The notes under the pieces are model-generated. The model was not told the DNA's origin and did no database searches. It saw only the letters and a list, made by a program, of their open reading frames with translations. The translations under genes and the position numbers were made by a program. Shown one piece after another: positions 25,237 through 34,428 of a stretch of DNA of 64,000 nt (position 1 is its first letter; each line of letters opens with the position of its first letter). Origin of the DNA: Xenorhabdus mauleonii (GTDB taxonomy: Bacteria > Pseudomonadota > Gammaproteobacteria > Enterobacterales > Enterobacteriaceae). The stretch lies in contig NZ_FORG01000004.1 of assembly GCF_900113945.1 (NCBI RefSeq), positions 124,001 to 188,000 of the forward strand. Direction: 5' to 3'.

Positions 25237-26551
25237 ATTGGCTCCCCCCACCGCTGGAGGTTGCAGCAAGTTGGGACATCACGTTATTTGCGGCTCGAAC
25301 ACCAGTTTCTATTGCCCCCTCAATACTGCTTATTCCTATTGCTGCAATGTCTCCACCTGCAAAATGAATGCGCCCATGTGGTTGGCGTATTAATGGGGCG
25401 GCACCAGTGAGGTTCCCCGGACGATGATGTACCCAGGTTCCCTGAGAAAATGGGTCATTTATCCAATCGTGAAATGCGACATCCACTACTTCTATGTCCG
25501 GTACAAATAGGCGCAATGCTTGTTGAACCGCTTCGGGATCATTGGCATCAATAGAAGAAGCATCAGAGATAAAACCAACGAGTATTGTGTCGCCTTCGTG
25601 ATAATACTCAGTCTTTATGGTATTGATTGGATTCTGTTTTACCGGCGCAAAAGCAGCAAAGGAGTCTAATTCCCCACGGACACGGATCATGATTTTTATC
25701 GTACGCATTGGGTACTTGTGTTCTATCATTTGCCGAGCGGGTTCCACAACATTAGGTGTAATTTGTAAGTCAGACAGAACATTCAGTGGAACAGCCACAA
25801 TAGCCGCTTTAGTCGCAATTTGTTCGCCGGCATGAGTCGTTATCGTAATACCTGAACCATCATCATGGATTTCAGAAACTGGGGTAGAAAGACGCAATTC
25901 AGCTTTAGAATCATTATGGATCGCCTGAATTAAGCGTTGGGTTCCTCCCTCTATGTTCCAAAACCCCGCTGTTTCAAGAAACGCGTCCCAGTAACCAAAG
26001 TATGTTGCAGTCCATAATAAAAATTGAGCAATGCCTTGTTGATCCCAATTATGTACAAAAGTCGATAGAGCGCCATCAATGATATCTCGCTCATAAGCCG
26101 AGAGATTGAGTGTATTAAGCCGATCAGCCAATGTTTGTTTTTCAATTGGCTGTGTATCCATTGCTGAAAGTAAAAATGGAACGGGGAACCATGTCCGCGC
26201 ATCCCCTAAATATTTTGAGAGTAGTGGCGCTGCGATGGCACTGAATTCTTCCATTGTTCCGGTGTGCAATGTGCCATCAGCAAGCCAAAGCATTTTGTTG
26301 ATTTCAGCGGGCGCTTCCAAACTAATACCATAACGTTGTAATTCACGCCAAACATATGGTTGAGTCCAGTGAGCGTAGGCTCCCCCAAATTCTACTGGAT
26401 GACCAAAGGCCTCTCCTGAATAGGTACGCCCACCAATACGATTACGTGCTTCAAGAAGAACAACAGAATAACCCGCATTACTTAAATCACGGGCAGCAGT
26501 CAATCCGGCAGAGCCTGCCCCTATAACAGCAACATCATAATGGTAGTTCAT
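25229..26551 (-). CDS. Flavin monoamine oxidase family protein
   Basis: 440-residue FAD-dependent amine oxidase of the MAO group. The N-terminal dinucleotide motif is VAVIGAGSAGLTAARDL, followed by the GGRTYSGEAFGHPVEFGGAYAHW substrate-side segment and the C-terminal FAD motif FAGGDIAAIGISSIEGAIETG. The ATG at 26551 has GGAGAG seven bases upstream, inside the tail of the decayed gene before it. It oxidatively deaminates amines to aldehydes with H2O2; substrate unknown. A tyrosine-decarboxylase-like gene 1.9 kb away could supply tyramine-type amines, which is inference. Confidence 0.87.
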   Translation of the reverse strand: MNYHYDVAVIGAGSAGLTAARDLSNAGYSVVLLEARNRIGGRTYSGEAFGHPVEFGGAYAHWTQPYVWRELQRYGISLEAPAEINKMLWLADGTLHTGTMEEFSAIAAPLLSKYLGDARTWFPVPFLLSAMDTQPIEKQTLADRLNTLNLSAYERDIIDGALSTFVHNWDQQGIAQFLLWTATYFGYWDAFLETAGFWNIEGGTQRLIQAIHNDSKAELRLSTPVSEIHDDGSGITITTHAGEQIATKAAIVAVPLNVLSDLQITPNVVEPARQMIEHKYPMRTIKIMIRVRGELDSFAAFAPVKQNPINTIKTEYYHEGDTILVGFISDASSIDANDPEAVQQALRLFVPDIEVVDVAFHDWINDPFSQGTWVHHRPGNLTGAAPLIRQPHGRIHFAGGDIAAIGISSIEGAIETGVRAANNVMSQLAATSSGGGSQYE

Positions 26552-26552
26552 A

Positions 26553-26881
26553 TTAAATACTCTCCACAATTTCGGCGTTCGGCGTACCAACGCGCTCTAA
26601 AGCTGAATAAAAATCTTTTGGCATGCTCCAATCTTCTGGTGCAAAAGTACCTGCCCGTTGCCCATATTGATCCAATGCCATAACCACAAATGCTGCGCAG
26701 GAAGTACCGGTAATAGATGCCATGCTTTGCATTAGATATGAGTTTTTTCCTGCACCGACAATGCGACGAATAGCTACCGCTGGCTGGTCATTGTTGCAAG
26801 ACTTGCTGGCAGCTTATTTACCAGAGGTGTAAGGCGACACATTTCACCTGCGGCATCAATAAAAATAATGCGATGCGTCAT
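26553..26881 (-). pseudogene. Decayed saccharopine-dehydrogenase-like gene
   Basis: From the ATG at 26881 the frame reads MTHRIIFIDAAGEMCRLTPLV and stops after 36 codons. The next frame continues to the stop at 26553 with AIRRIVGAGKNSYLMQSMASITGTSC and a tail AGTFAPEDWSMPKDFYSALERVG. The two parts look like the N- and C-terminal ends of a saccharopine-dehydrogenase-type NAD(P) oxidoreductase of about 350-400 residues whose middle has been deleted with a frameshift. It was the first full gene of the amine oxidase/monooxygenase operon. Confidence 0.65.
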
Positions 26882-26937
26882 ATGAGATCTCCTTGAATAC
26901 GGCAACTCATGCCAATTGCGGGTTTAATTATTTCCAT
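26878..26937 (-). other. 19-codon ORF overlapping the decayed gene start
   Basis: ATG at 26937 with AGGAG eight bases upstream, reading MEIIKPAIGMSCRIQGDLI and ending in ATGA overlap with the next start. It may be a leader peptide for translational coupling, or the fused ends of another deleted gene. Confidence 0.4.
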
Positions 26938-27303
26938 GACTTCAGCTCCTGTTGAATGAAAAGCCTATTTCTAATCACTGGTTCATGTACTGCTGGTTTT
27001 TGCACTGAGCATAAAAAACCGGCTTGCAATATTAATAATGCGACAATTACACGACGTCAATGACATTGTGTAATTGATGATTATATTTTTTGAATAAGGG
27101 GTAATAGCTTTTATTTCATGAACGATTTAAATAATATTTTTATGTGGTAAGTGATATTTTTTGAATAAAGACATAAGCTGTCACCTCATCTCATGAGATA
27201 AACTGGCACTATCAAATAGTAAGGAAAGGAACCAATGAGAGTTCCATTATTAGCTTGTCTGATTAAGTATTAATGTTTTACACTTACACTGTGTCAATTA
27301 AAC
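26938..27303. promoter_or_regulatory. Divergent control region with candidate TetR operators
   Basis: A perfect 9-bp inverted repeat CAATTACAC / GTGTAATTG (27044-27052, 27068-27076, 15-base spacer) lies before the leftward operon. A related direct repeat GTGTCAATTAA occurs twice with a 16-base period (27291-27301, 27307-27317) across the regulator start. These GTGT-x-AATT motifs are the best operator candidates for the divergent TetR protein. Confidence 0.5.
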
Positions 27304-27930
27304 ATGGTGTCAATTAACTTATTGGTAATTATGAAGACATACCAACGACGTCCTAAACATGACCCGAAAGAGTCTGAACAAGAAATATTGAATGCTGCTG
27401 AACAATTTTTAACTGAGCACCCATTTCGTGCATTAAATGTTGATGAGGTTATGCGTCGCACAGGCCTTAAGCGCCCAGCGTTTTATGTGCATTTTCGAGA
27501 TAAGTATGATTTGGTTTTGCGGCTTGTTCAAAATATTGGACAAGAACTATTCAAAATAGCGAATCACTGGTTAGAAGGTAATAATTTTCAAGATGATTCT
27601 CTTCAAGCGATTGAGTGCCTTGTAGAGGTTTATCATAAACATGGTGCATTTTTACGTGCTTTAGCTGAAGCTGCTGGAGCTGATGAACGGGTTGAGCAAG
27701 TTTATTACTCATTAATACAAGATTTTATATCTGAAACTATTAAGCGTATTCATAAAGAACAATCACTTGGCCTGATTAGTAAAGATATCGAAGTAGAGGA
27801 AACAACTCGAGCACTAATTTGGCTTGAAGAACGTTATCTGTCCGAAGCATTTGGCCGGACTCCTCAAGCTGATCCTAAAACTGTTGTAAAAGTACTTCAC
27901 AATATTTGGATGTCATCCCTTTATAGATAG
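27304..27930 (+). CDS. TetR/AcrR-family regulator, EthR-like
   Basis: About 200-208 residues. The N-terminal helix-turn-helix (ILNAAEQFLTEHPFRALNVDEVMRR, then TGLKRPAFYVHFRDKYDL) is intact. The C-terminal end (TTRALIWLEERYLSEAFGR ... VVKVLHNIWMSSLYR) has the layout of mycobacterial EthR (ALNLMNERTL ... DTLVHIWVTSIY). EthR represses the divergent monooxygenase ethA; here an EthA-like gene is in the operon across the gap. Two ATGs are possible, 27304 and 27331; neither has a clear ribosome site, and the shorter starts MKTYQRRP. Confidence 0.83.
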   Translation: MVSINLLVIMKTYQRRPKHDPKESEQEILNAAEQFLTEHPFRALNVDEVMRRTGLKRPAFYVHFRDKYDLVLRLVQNIGQELFKIANHWLEGNNFQDDSLQAIECLVEVYHKHGAFLRALAEAAGADERVEQVYYSLIQDFISETIKRIHKEQSLGLISKDIEVEETTRALIWLEERYLSEAFGRTPQADPKTVVKVLHNIWMSSLYR

Positions 27931-28423
27931 AGTGACCTGAATTTTTATTAAAATTAACCACTCATAACGTCAAGACAGTTCTTAAAATATTAAAGTAGCA
28001 AAATTCAGAGCAGGTCCCACGCTCTGAAAAAGTTACTTTAAAATTCAAAAAATTGTTTCATTTTTCATATTGACCCTTCTAAAAAATTCCATTCGTTATA
28101 GTTTTGTTTTGAAAATTTCATGTATGTTTACCGCCGAATTTTCAGAATTAATTTGGTGTAGCGCACAAATTCAACTCTAATTGTTAACTTATTATCAATT
28201 TATTGGTAATTATGAGTTATATCGATGTAACATTTTTATAATCTTTATTTTTTTGGAATCCATTTACTCTTAAATTTTAAATTAACCAATTTAATTCATG
28301 GTGTTATGTTTTTTGTTTCACATCATCACAAAAATTACACCACCAGCAAAACAGTGAAAATCAAAATATTAATAGTTTTATGAAATCACAAGAATACAAA
28401 AACAGGTTAAAAGGTTGGGGATT
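27931..28423. other. Leader region before the decarboxylase gene
   Basis: 493 AT-rich bases without a credible gene. It contains TTATTGGTAATTATGA at 28200-28215, a 16-base exact copy of the sequence at the TetR gene start (27319-27334), each with a GTTAACTT/ATTAACTT context. A weak stem CAGAGC / GCTCTG at 28006-28026 follows the TetR gene. Confidence 0.5.
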
Positions 28424-30370
28424 ATGAGTAGATCATTTCAGAATTTGAATATAGATGCGTTGTTTCTAGGCCCGAAATCAGAAAATGCTGTTTTTTTTAG
28501 GGAAATGATGGATTACGCCGTCAGTGAACATATGCATTGGCGTTCTGGGTTTCATCCTGGTGATTCCGCGTTTATTACATCCGTAGATCGCCATGAACAT
28601 AACTACAGAGAGACGCTTTACCGAACAGAAGGGATCTTAAACCAGCTATCAGCGAAACTAAAAAACACATCAATTCCTTTTTTCTCCCCCCGTTACCTTG
28701 GACACATTAACAGCGATACGTTGATGGTTTCTAATCTGGCCTACGTCATGGCTATGATGTACAACCCAAATAATTGTAGTTATGAAGTATCTCCGACAAC
28801 GACAGAGCTGGAGCTTGAATGTGGATTGGATCTCTGCCGCATGTTTGGTTATGACACGAAAAAGGCATGGGGACACATCACATCCGGCGGGACAGTCGCT
28901 AATTACGAAGGGGTGTGGGTTGCCCGAAATTTAAAAACGTTACCTTTTGCAATATCCCAACACCCACAAGTAAAACATCTAGTCAGCCATAAATTACCTG
29001 AGCAGTTGAGAAATATGCCAACTGCCGAAATTCTAGATTTAATCAGTGAATTGCATGGTTATGGTGTTTTTGAAGAAATACGAGACATGACATGCCGCGG
29101 CACCGGTGTAAGACACGAAATATTGGGCAAGTTGCTGGTTCCGCAATCTAAACATTACTCTTGGATGAAAGCGGCTGATATTTTCGGCATTGGTCAAGAC
29201 AATATTATTTCATTGCCTGTTAATGACAACTATCAAACGGATGTTGAACACATGCGAAGGATCACCTTTGATTTAATTGAAAAAGGTGAGTCAATTTTGG
29301 CAATGATTGCCGTAGTTGGAACCACAGAAGTCGGGGCAATCGACCAAATTGATGAGGTCGTCGCATTAAGAAAAGAGTGTGAAGAACGTTACGGACAATC
29401 ATTCTATATTCATGTTGATGCAGCTTATGCTGGATATGCTTGTAGTATGTTGTTGAATGAACAAGGTGAGTTTGTCGAATACCATGATTTAGCTAAATAT
29501 CATCAAACCGCAGGTATAATGCCGGAAGATATCAGTTGGCCAAAACCTGAAACGTACAACAGTTTCAAAGCAATGAAAGAAGTTGATTCAATTACCATCG
29601 ACCCGCATAAAGTTGGTTTTATCCAATATACAGCGGGTGCCATTTGCATGAAAGATAAACGTATTCTCGATTTAATTTCATCCAAGGCAGCCTATGTATT
29701 TCAAGATGCTGACGGTTCTGCATCGACAAGCAATAAAGCGATATTGGGTTCATCCATTATGGAAGGTTCAAAGGCCGGGGCAACCGCTGCAGCACTTTGG
29801 GCGGCACATCGTTTATTGCCATTAAATGTGAGTGGATACGGCAAAGTCATTGCTGCCGGAATTGTTACCGCACATCGGTTATTGGAAAAGTTAGGCAAAC
29901 TGCCTCCAATAGAAGTAGGTAAGCATCGGTTTGAAGTACACATCATGCCATCTCCTGATTTCCATATGATCAATTTCACCTTTAAGGAGGCGGGGAACAA
30001 TAGCCTGAGCAATCATAATGAGCTTAACAAACGGCTTTACGAACTTTGCTCCTATTCAACAGGCCGCGCATATACCAACGATTTCATTACCTCATCAACG
30101 ATTCTGGATTATAAAGAATATGGTGATACACCGTGGCGCTACGCTGAAAAATGTGGGTTCAGCCGCAGTGAATGGGAAAAAGTTCACCGCATCTATGTAT
30201 TGCGGGCGGCGGTAATGACATATAGCTTGCGTAATGAAGAATATTTCGAGGAATTCTGGCAACAACTTCATACTATCTTTGTTAAAAAATTAAACCAATT
30301 AGTTGACGAAGAAGAAAAGAAAGCGCGATTAATATCAAATCTTTATGTCCCATTCATTGAATTAGCCTAA
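28424..30370 (+). CDS. PLP-dependent aromatic amino acid decarboxylase, tyrosine-decarboxylase type
   Basis: 648 residues, close in length and sequence layout to the tyrosine decarboxylases of Enterococcus and Lactobacillus (about 620). Matching blocks include HINSDTLMVSNLAYVMAM, LVPQSKHYSWMKAADIFGIG, HVDAAYAGY (PLP-ring Asp332) and ITIDPHKVGF (Schiff-base Lys396). GSKAGATAAALWAAHRLLPLNVSGYGK is almost the enterococcal sequence. Expected reaction: L-Tyr or L-Phe to tyramine or phenethylamine in the cytosol. ATG 28424 follows AAAAGG and GGGG; an upstream TTG is less likely. No tyrosine/tyramine antiporter gene is adjacent, unlike the Gram-positive operon. Confidence 0.87.
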   Translation: MSRSFQNLNIDALFLGPKSENAVFFREMMDYAVSEHMHWRSGFHPGDSAFITSVDRHEHNYRETLYRTEGILNQLSAKLKNTSIPFFSPRYLGHINSDTLMVSNLAYVMAMMYNPNNCSYEVSPTTTELELECGLDLCRMFGYDTKKAWGHITSGGTVANYEGVWVARNLKTLPFAISQHPQVKHLVSHKLPEQLRNMPTAEILDLISELHGYGVFEEIRDMTCRGTGVRHEILGKLLVPQSKHYSWMKAADIFGIGQDNIISLPVNDNYQTDVEHMRRITFDLIEKGESILAMIAVVGTTEVGAIDQIDEVVALRKECEERYGQSFYIHVDAAYAGYACSMLLNEQGEFVEYHDLAKYHQTAGIMPEDISWPKPETYNSFKAMKEVDSITIDPHKVGFIQYTAGAICMKDKRILDLISSKAAYVFQDADGSASTSNKAILGSSIMEGSKAGATAAALWAAHRLLPLNVSGYGKVIAAGIVTAHRLLEKLGKLPPIEVGKHRFEVHIMPSPDFHMINFTFKEAGNNSLSNHNELNKRLYELCSYSTGRAYTNDFITSSTILDYKEYGDTPWRYAEKCGFSRSEWEKVHRIYVLRAAVMTYSLRNEEYFEEFWQQLHTIFVKKLNQLVDEEEKKARLISNLYVPFIELA

Positions 30371-30377
30371 TTTTAGC

Positions 30378-30407
30378 GAGCTTGGGAAATACCCAAGCTC
30401 TTTATTT
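30378..30407. terminator. Terminator after decarboxylase gene
   Basis: Perfect 9-bp stem GAGCTTGGG / CCCAAGCTC with an AAATA loop, followed by TTTATTT, between convergent genes. Confidence 0.85.
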
Positions 30408-31619
30408 GGTTACAGTGTCACTTATGTTGTCTTTACATATTAACCAAATTCCTATGATAAAACCGATACCGGGTAGGATGACCGCTATTGCAGCTCCATA
30501 TTGTGTCAACAATAGGGTGTAAATGGGGAGAAGAAACAAAATTGTTAGGTTATTCAAACTCTCTGAAACGGCCAATACCTGGCCTTTATCGTGTTTTGCT
30601 CGGCTTGCCAGAATGGATGTGCTGATTGGTGCAGCCATGCCAAGTGAGCATCCCCATAGCGTTAAACATGCGAGGCTGAAAAATAGAGATATTGGCATTA
30701 GCATGAATATAGTGCTGGTAACGAAAATAAACACGATTGCTAGCAACAGTATCCGTTCATTACTGATATCAAGATATTTCACGAAGCGAGTAGCTAGATT
30801 TCCAAACCCAAGGCCGACCCCAAAGACAGAAACAGACATCCCAATCGCTCCCGTTGTCAGATCATAATATTGCCGCAGCACTTCCCCGGATAATATAAAC
30901 GAGGATACCGCAGTTCCATTCCAAAGCCCTTTGGCAATCAGGGGGCGCATTACATTTCCTTGCCGTATCCATTGAAAAGCCAAGGCTTGATATTTATTTC
31001 GCGTGTTACTCTGAATCGGAATTGAAATTACATTTCTGCTCAGAAAATAGAGCAAAAGATATCCTAATGCACTTACCCAGAATGGTAGCTGCCAATTAAA
31101 CGCTTCCGTTAGTACGCCAGCAAATATAGGGCCACCAGCAATTCCTGCGGTCATTCCCAACATAACGATCCCCATGGCAGGCGCTTGTTTATGGGGTGGA
31201 AAAATATCTGCAATAAGCGAAAAAATGAGCGGTACTAAAGCAGCGGAAGCAATACCACCGAATATACGTAATCCAATGGCGATTTCTAAATTTGGAGCGA
31301 TAGTCAGCGCCAATCCATCAAATGAAAGAAACAATAAAGATATCAAGAACAATTTATGTCGGTTTATCCTATCAGACAGCCAACCTAAAATCGGCGCTGC
31401 CAGCGCATATGCAAATGCATAACCGGATATCAACCAAGTTGCTTTTTCCATTGTGGTATTAAATGCTTCAGTTAATGGTTTCAACATAGGAGATAACATA
31501 AATTCTGTCGCACCAATAAAAAACACGATAAATGAAAAAACAGGCAGAATGATTGGCGAAATACTTTTATGTGGAGCACTATTTGCTGGTATTTGGGGTA
31601 ATTTAATCCGTGGCGGCAT
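30402..31619 (-). CDS. MFS transporter (DHA1-like)
   Basis: 405-residue, 12-helix inner-membrane transporter. The loop 2-3 motif GWLSDRINRHKL and the helix 5 motif GMTAGIAGGPIFAGVL identify a drug:H+ antiporter-like MFS protein. A hydrophilic N-terminal tail of about 22 residues precedes helix 1. The substrate is not predictable. It converges with the decarboxylase gene, sharing the terminator at 30378-30407, so co-regulation is not implied. Confidence 0.87.
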   Translation of the reverse strand: MPPRIKLPQIPANSAPHKSISPIILPVFSFIVFFIGATEFMLSPMLKPLTEAFNTTMEKATWLISGYAFAYALAAPILGWLSDRINRHKLFLISLLFLSFDGLALTIAPNLEIAIGLRIFGGIASAALVPLIFSLIADIFPPHKQAPAMGIVMLGMTAGIAGGPIFAGVLTEAFNWQLPFWVSALGYLLLYFLSRNVISIPIQSNTRNKYQALAFQWIRQGNVMRPLIAKGLWNGTAVSSFILSGEVLRQYYDLTTGAIGMSVSVFGVGLGFGNLATRFVKYLDISNERILLLAIVFIFVTSTIFMLMPISLFFSLACLTLWGCSLGMAAPISTSILASRAKHDKGQVLAVSESLNNLTILFLLPIYTLLLTQYGAAIAVILPGIGFIIGIWLICKDNISDTVTK

Positions 31620-31793
31620 AATAAGGCCTCCTCTAAAGAAATAGAATAAGTCAGTAGTTAGGTTTGTGGTGGATAATTACTCAGTCGTGTTAACAGTCAC
31701 GCTGAAATAATATTTGGCTTGTAACGAAATGCAGGAAAGGGGATTCGGGTAATTGAGTTTTGAAGAATTGGGAAATATTAAGGATGAATAGAC

Positions 31794-32543
31794 ATGATGA
31801 TTGACAGGCTCTATCAAGATAGCAATTTAGCTCAATTTTATGATTTTGACAACGACGAGTGGACGCCGGATGATGATTATTACCTAGAACTTGCCAGCAA
31901 GGCACATTCCATTTTAGATATCGGCTGTGGCACAGGCACATTAACTAATAAAATTGCCCTGACTTATCCCGATAAGGTGATATTTGGTAATGATATTGCG
32001 GGTTCTATGCTGGACATTGCTAAGTCCAAACCTGCTGGAGAACAAATTACATGGATAAAATCTGATGCTAAAAGTTTATCATTACCCCAAAAATTCGACC
32101 TAATCATCTTATCCGGCCATGCATTTCAAGTATTTTTAACCCATCAAGAACGGGTCGCCGTGCTTAAATGTATTGACGAACATTTAGCAGAAGGGGGATT
32201 GTGTATTTTTGACAGCCGTAATCCTGTAGTTAAAGAGTGGCTGACTTGGACAAAAGAAGATTCTCAACGTCAATTTTCTCACCCAACTTTAGGCCCGGTC
32301 CTGGCATGGAATGATTTTCGAATCAACGATAATGCCGTTACTTATGGGACTTACTACCAAACCTTAAACGATAAACAGGTATATCAGGCATTTTCAACAA
32401 TTGCGTTTCCTGACTTTGCTGACATTCAGCAAGCACTCGCCGAAGCAAACTTAATCGCAACAAAAGTATTGGGTAACTGGCAAGGAGATGCCTATCATGA
32501 GCAGGCGGAAGAAATGATTTTTATTATCAGGCAAGATAAGTGA
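31794..32543 (+). CDS. Class I SAM-dependent methyltransferase
   Basis: 249 residues. SAM-binding motif I is ILDIGCGTGTLTNKIA, the acidic end of strand 2 is FGNDIAGSMLDIA, and motif IV is FDLIILSGHAFQV. The C-terminal domain is of the small-molecule methyltransferase type. The acceptor is unknown. AAGGATGA precedes the ATG pair at 31794. A single gene, closed by a strong terminator. Confidence 0.87.
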   Translation: MMIDRLYQDSNLAQFYDFDNDEWTPDDDYYLELASKAHSILDIGCGTGTLTNKIALTYPDKVIFGNDIAGSMLDIAKSKPAGEQITWIKSDAKSLSLPQKFDLIILSGHAFQVFLTHQERVAVLKCIDEHLAEGGLCIFDSRNPVVKEWLTWTKEDSQRQFSHPTLGPVLAWNDFRINDNAVTYGTYYQTLNDKQVYQAFSTIAFPDFADIQQALAEANLIATKVLGNWQGDAYHEQAEEMIFIIRQDK

Positions 32544-32580
32544 AGGGATTTATATCATTGCCGGTAACAAAGACGACAAC

Positions 32581-32615
32581 AAAAAAGCGGGTTAGTGTTT
32601 TCAACTAACCCGTTT
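32581..32615. terminator. Bidirectional terminator
   Basis: 9-bp stem CGGGTTAGT / ACTAACCCG with a 7-base loop, A-run before and T-run after, between the convergent methyltransferase and protease genes. Confidence 0.85.
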
Positions 32616-32654
32616 CTTAAAATTTACTTAACAATCAGAAAGGTAATTAATTCG

Positions 32655-34175
32655 TTATTTAATCTCATGAATGTCAATAGGACCTGCATTTCGTGCCATA
32701 TCTTCACCGTATGTGCACATGCGCCATGGAGCTTTAGACTTATCCAACGTGATTGGTCTCCAGAAAGGACTGTAGCCATCTTTATCATCACAATTAGTCT
32801 CAGCTTTTGGGCCATATTTAACATACGCGGCTGTTAACTCATAAGGTTTTGAGGTCACAGTAATAAACCACTTGTCACCACCGTAATCTTTTACGTTCAA
32901 AATAGGTTTGATGGTGGGTGGTGTATTATCAATTTCCCGCAGCACTACAGAAGCATCTTTTGTATTTTGCCATTGGCCGGCTTTATTCTGGTGAATAACG
33001 CAGAGTTTATAGATCCCATCCTTCTTAGGAAGGAGCATGTCCACCAGTGGATTTTGCTCAACGGGGATAGAAGCACTATATCCAGCCTCATCCGCACAAT
33101 TTACTTTGCTGATCAGTCCAGTTTTATAGCGAATACTTTTGGCATCAGCACCTTCTTTGATAATGATGTCCCATTTTGCTATTTCGCCATTCATTGGATC
33201 GACACTTTGAGATATCCACGATGACCAAGGATTACTTCTTTCTACGATGTTGCCGCTATTATTCTGGAGCTTAGACAGTTCTAGCTTGCTATCCTTTGTG
33301 AGTGCGTTGGCAATATTGTCAACAGGAATAAAATAACTGGCACCTTCTGCCGGCACTCCCTTGTTGTCTTCAATAACACAAGGTCTGCTGGAACCACATC
33401 CGGTCATTCCCGGCGTTGTCGTAGTATTGAGAACACCAATCACATTTATCTGGTCTTTTTCAAATACCGGTGAACCAGAAGTTCCGCCGACAACACCGGC
33501 GCAGTTTACAGAGAAGACCGGTGACCAAATCCACGGCGATCCTCCTTCATATAACACAGGTGATTTCCCGGTAATATTACACTCAGATTTTCTGAGGTAA
33601 GCGTAGTTGTAATCAACATTATCAACAGGAATATGTGTTAATACGATGGGCTGATTTTTCATATCAAGGTTTTTCTTCAGCTTCATGGGATGATAGCCTT
33701 TTTTAGCTAAATCACCATAAGTCGCATCCAATTGTAAAACCGCGATATCTTCTTTTTTCATCGTTGAATATAGAACACGATTAACTTTTATCGGGGTAAG
33801 ATTATCTTTTTTATCGATGAAATAATCGGGGGTGAATTCCCAATGAGCTTCCGCAGGTTGATCAACTATCACATCATTTGTCCCAACATTACTGTCAACA
33901 CAGTGACCTGCAGTCAGTATCAACGCAGGTGTATTGCTGCTTGGCGTGTTTTCACCAGAAATCAGGGTTGCGGTACAATGTGAATAACCCACGAATTTGC
34001 CGACGGTTCTGTATTTCTCAGCACCAGGATCGGTTGATTTCATCAATGGAGCACCATTATCATTTGCTGTGACAAAAGGCACGGTCGGATTAGCTTCTGC
34101 ATTATTTAAAACCAGCGCGTTTGAACCTGCCGAAACAGATAGCAAACTGATTAATAGGGCTTTACGATAAGTCAT
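32655..34175 (-). CDS. Secreted trypsin-like serine protease with C-terminal extension
   Basis: 506 residues with a Sec signal peptide (about 20-28 residues). The S1-type triad is readable: H91 (LTAGHCV), D143 (KEDIAVLQL) and S233 (GGTSGSPVF). The N-terminal half is the protease. The last roughly 200 residues hold two Cys-containing, Trp-rich beta-type domains that could bind a surface or substrate. Several Cys pairs suggest disulfides and an extracytoplasmic location. It lies next to a subtilisin autotransporter in the same direction, each with its own signals. Role in host-tissue or nutrient proteolysis is inference. Confidence 0.85.
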   Translation of the reverse strand: MTYRKALLISLLSVSAGSNALVLNNAEANPTVPFVTANDNGAPLMKSTDPGAEKYRTVGKFVGYSHCTATLISGENTPSSNTPALILTAGHCVDSNVGTNDVIVDQPAEAHWEFTPDYFIDKKDNLTPIKVNRVLYSTMKKEDIAVLQLDATYGDLAKKGYHPMKLKKNLDMKNQPIVLTHIPVDNVDYNYAYLRKSECNITGKSPVLYEGGSPWIWSPVFSVNCAGVVGGTSGSPVFEKDQINVIGVLNTTTTPGMTGCGSSRPCVIEDNKGVPAEGASYFIPVDNIANALTKDSKLELSKLQNNSGNIVERSNPWSSWISQSVDPMNGEIAKWDIIIKEGADAKSIRYKTGLISKVNCADEAGYSASIPVEQNPLVDMLLPKKDGIYKLCVIHQNKAGQWQNTKDASVVLREIDNTPPTIKPILNVKDYGGDKWFITVTSKPYELTAAYVKYGPKAETNCDDKDGYSPFWRPITLDKSKAPWRMCTYGEDMARNAGPIDIHEIK

Positions 34176-34329
34176 AATTTTTCTCCTTTGTATGTTTCAA
34201 TGACTTGAATCCATTATCATATTTAATCATTGATTATGACTACCGAGGCTATTTGTACCATCGTCTGTACACAGCAACCGCCACTATTCGCCCATACAGA
34301 GAATCTTAGAATCTGACACTCAGTAAAGT

Positions 34330-34367
34330 AAAAACTCACTGCCAACCATTGTCAGCAGTGAGTTTTG
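34330..34367. terminator. Terminator of the autotransporter gene
   Basis: Perfect 12-bp stem AAAACTCACTGC / GCAGTGAGTTTT with a 12-base loop. On the minus strand it is followed by TTTTTAC, 62 bases after the autotransporter stop. Confidence 0.8.
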
Positions 34368-34428
34368 TTGTAAAAAAGATAAGTAATTTTTACTTGCTAT
34401 TTATTACTCATCTCTATTTTCTGACTTA

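Noticed and set aside
28006-28026. CAGAGC / GCTCTG stem after the TetR gene as a terminator
   Set aside because: Only 6 bp with a 9-base loop and followed by A-rich, not T-rich, sequence.
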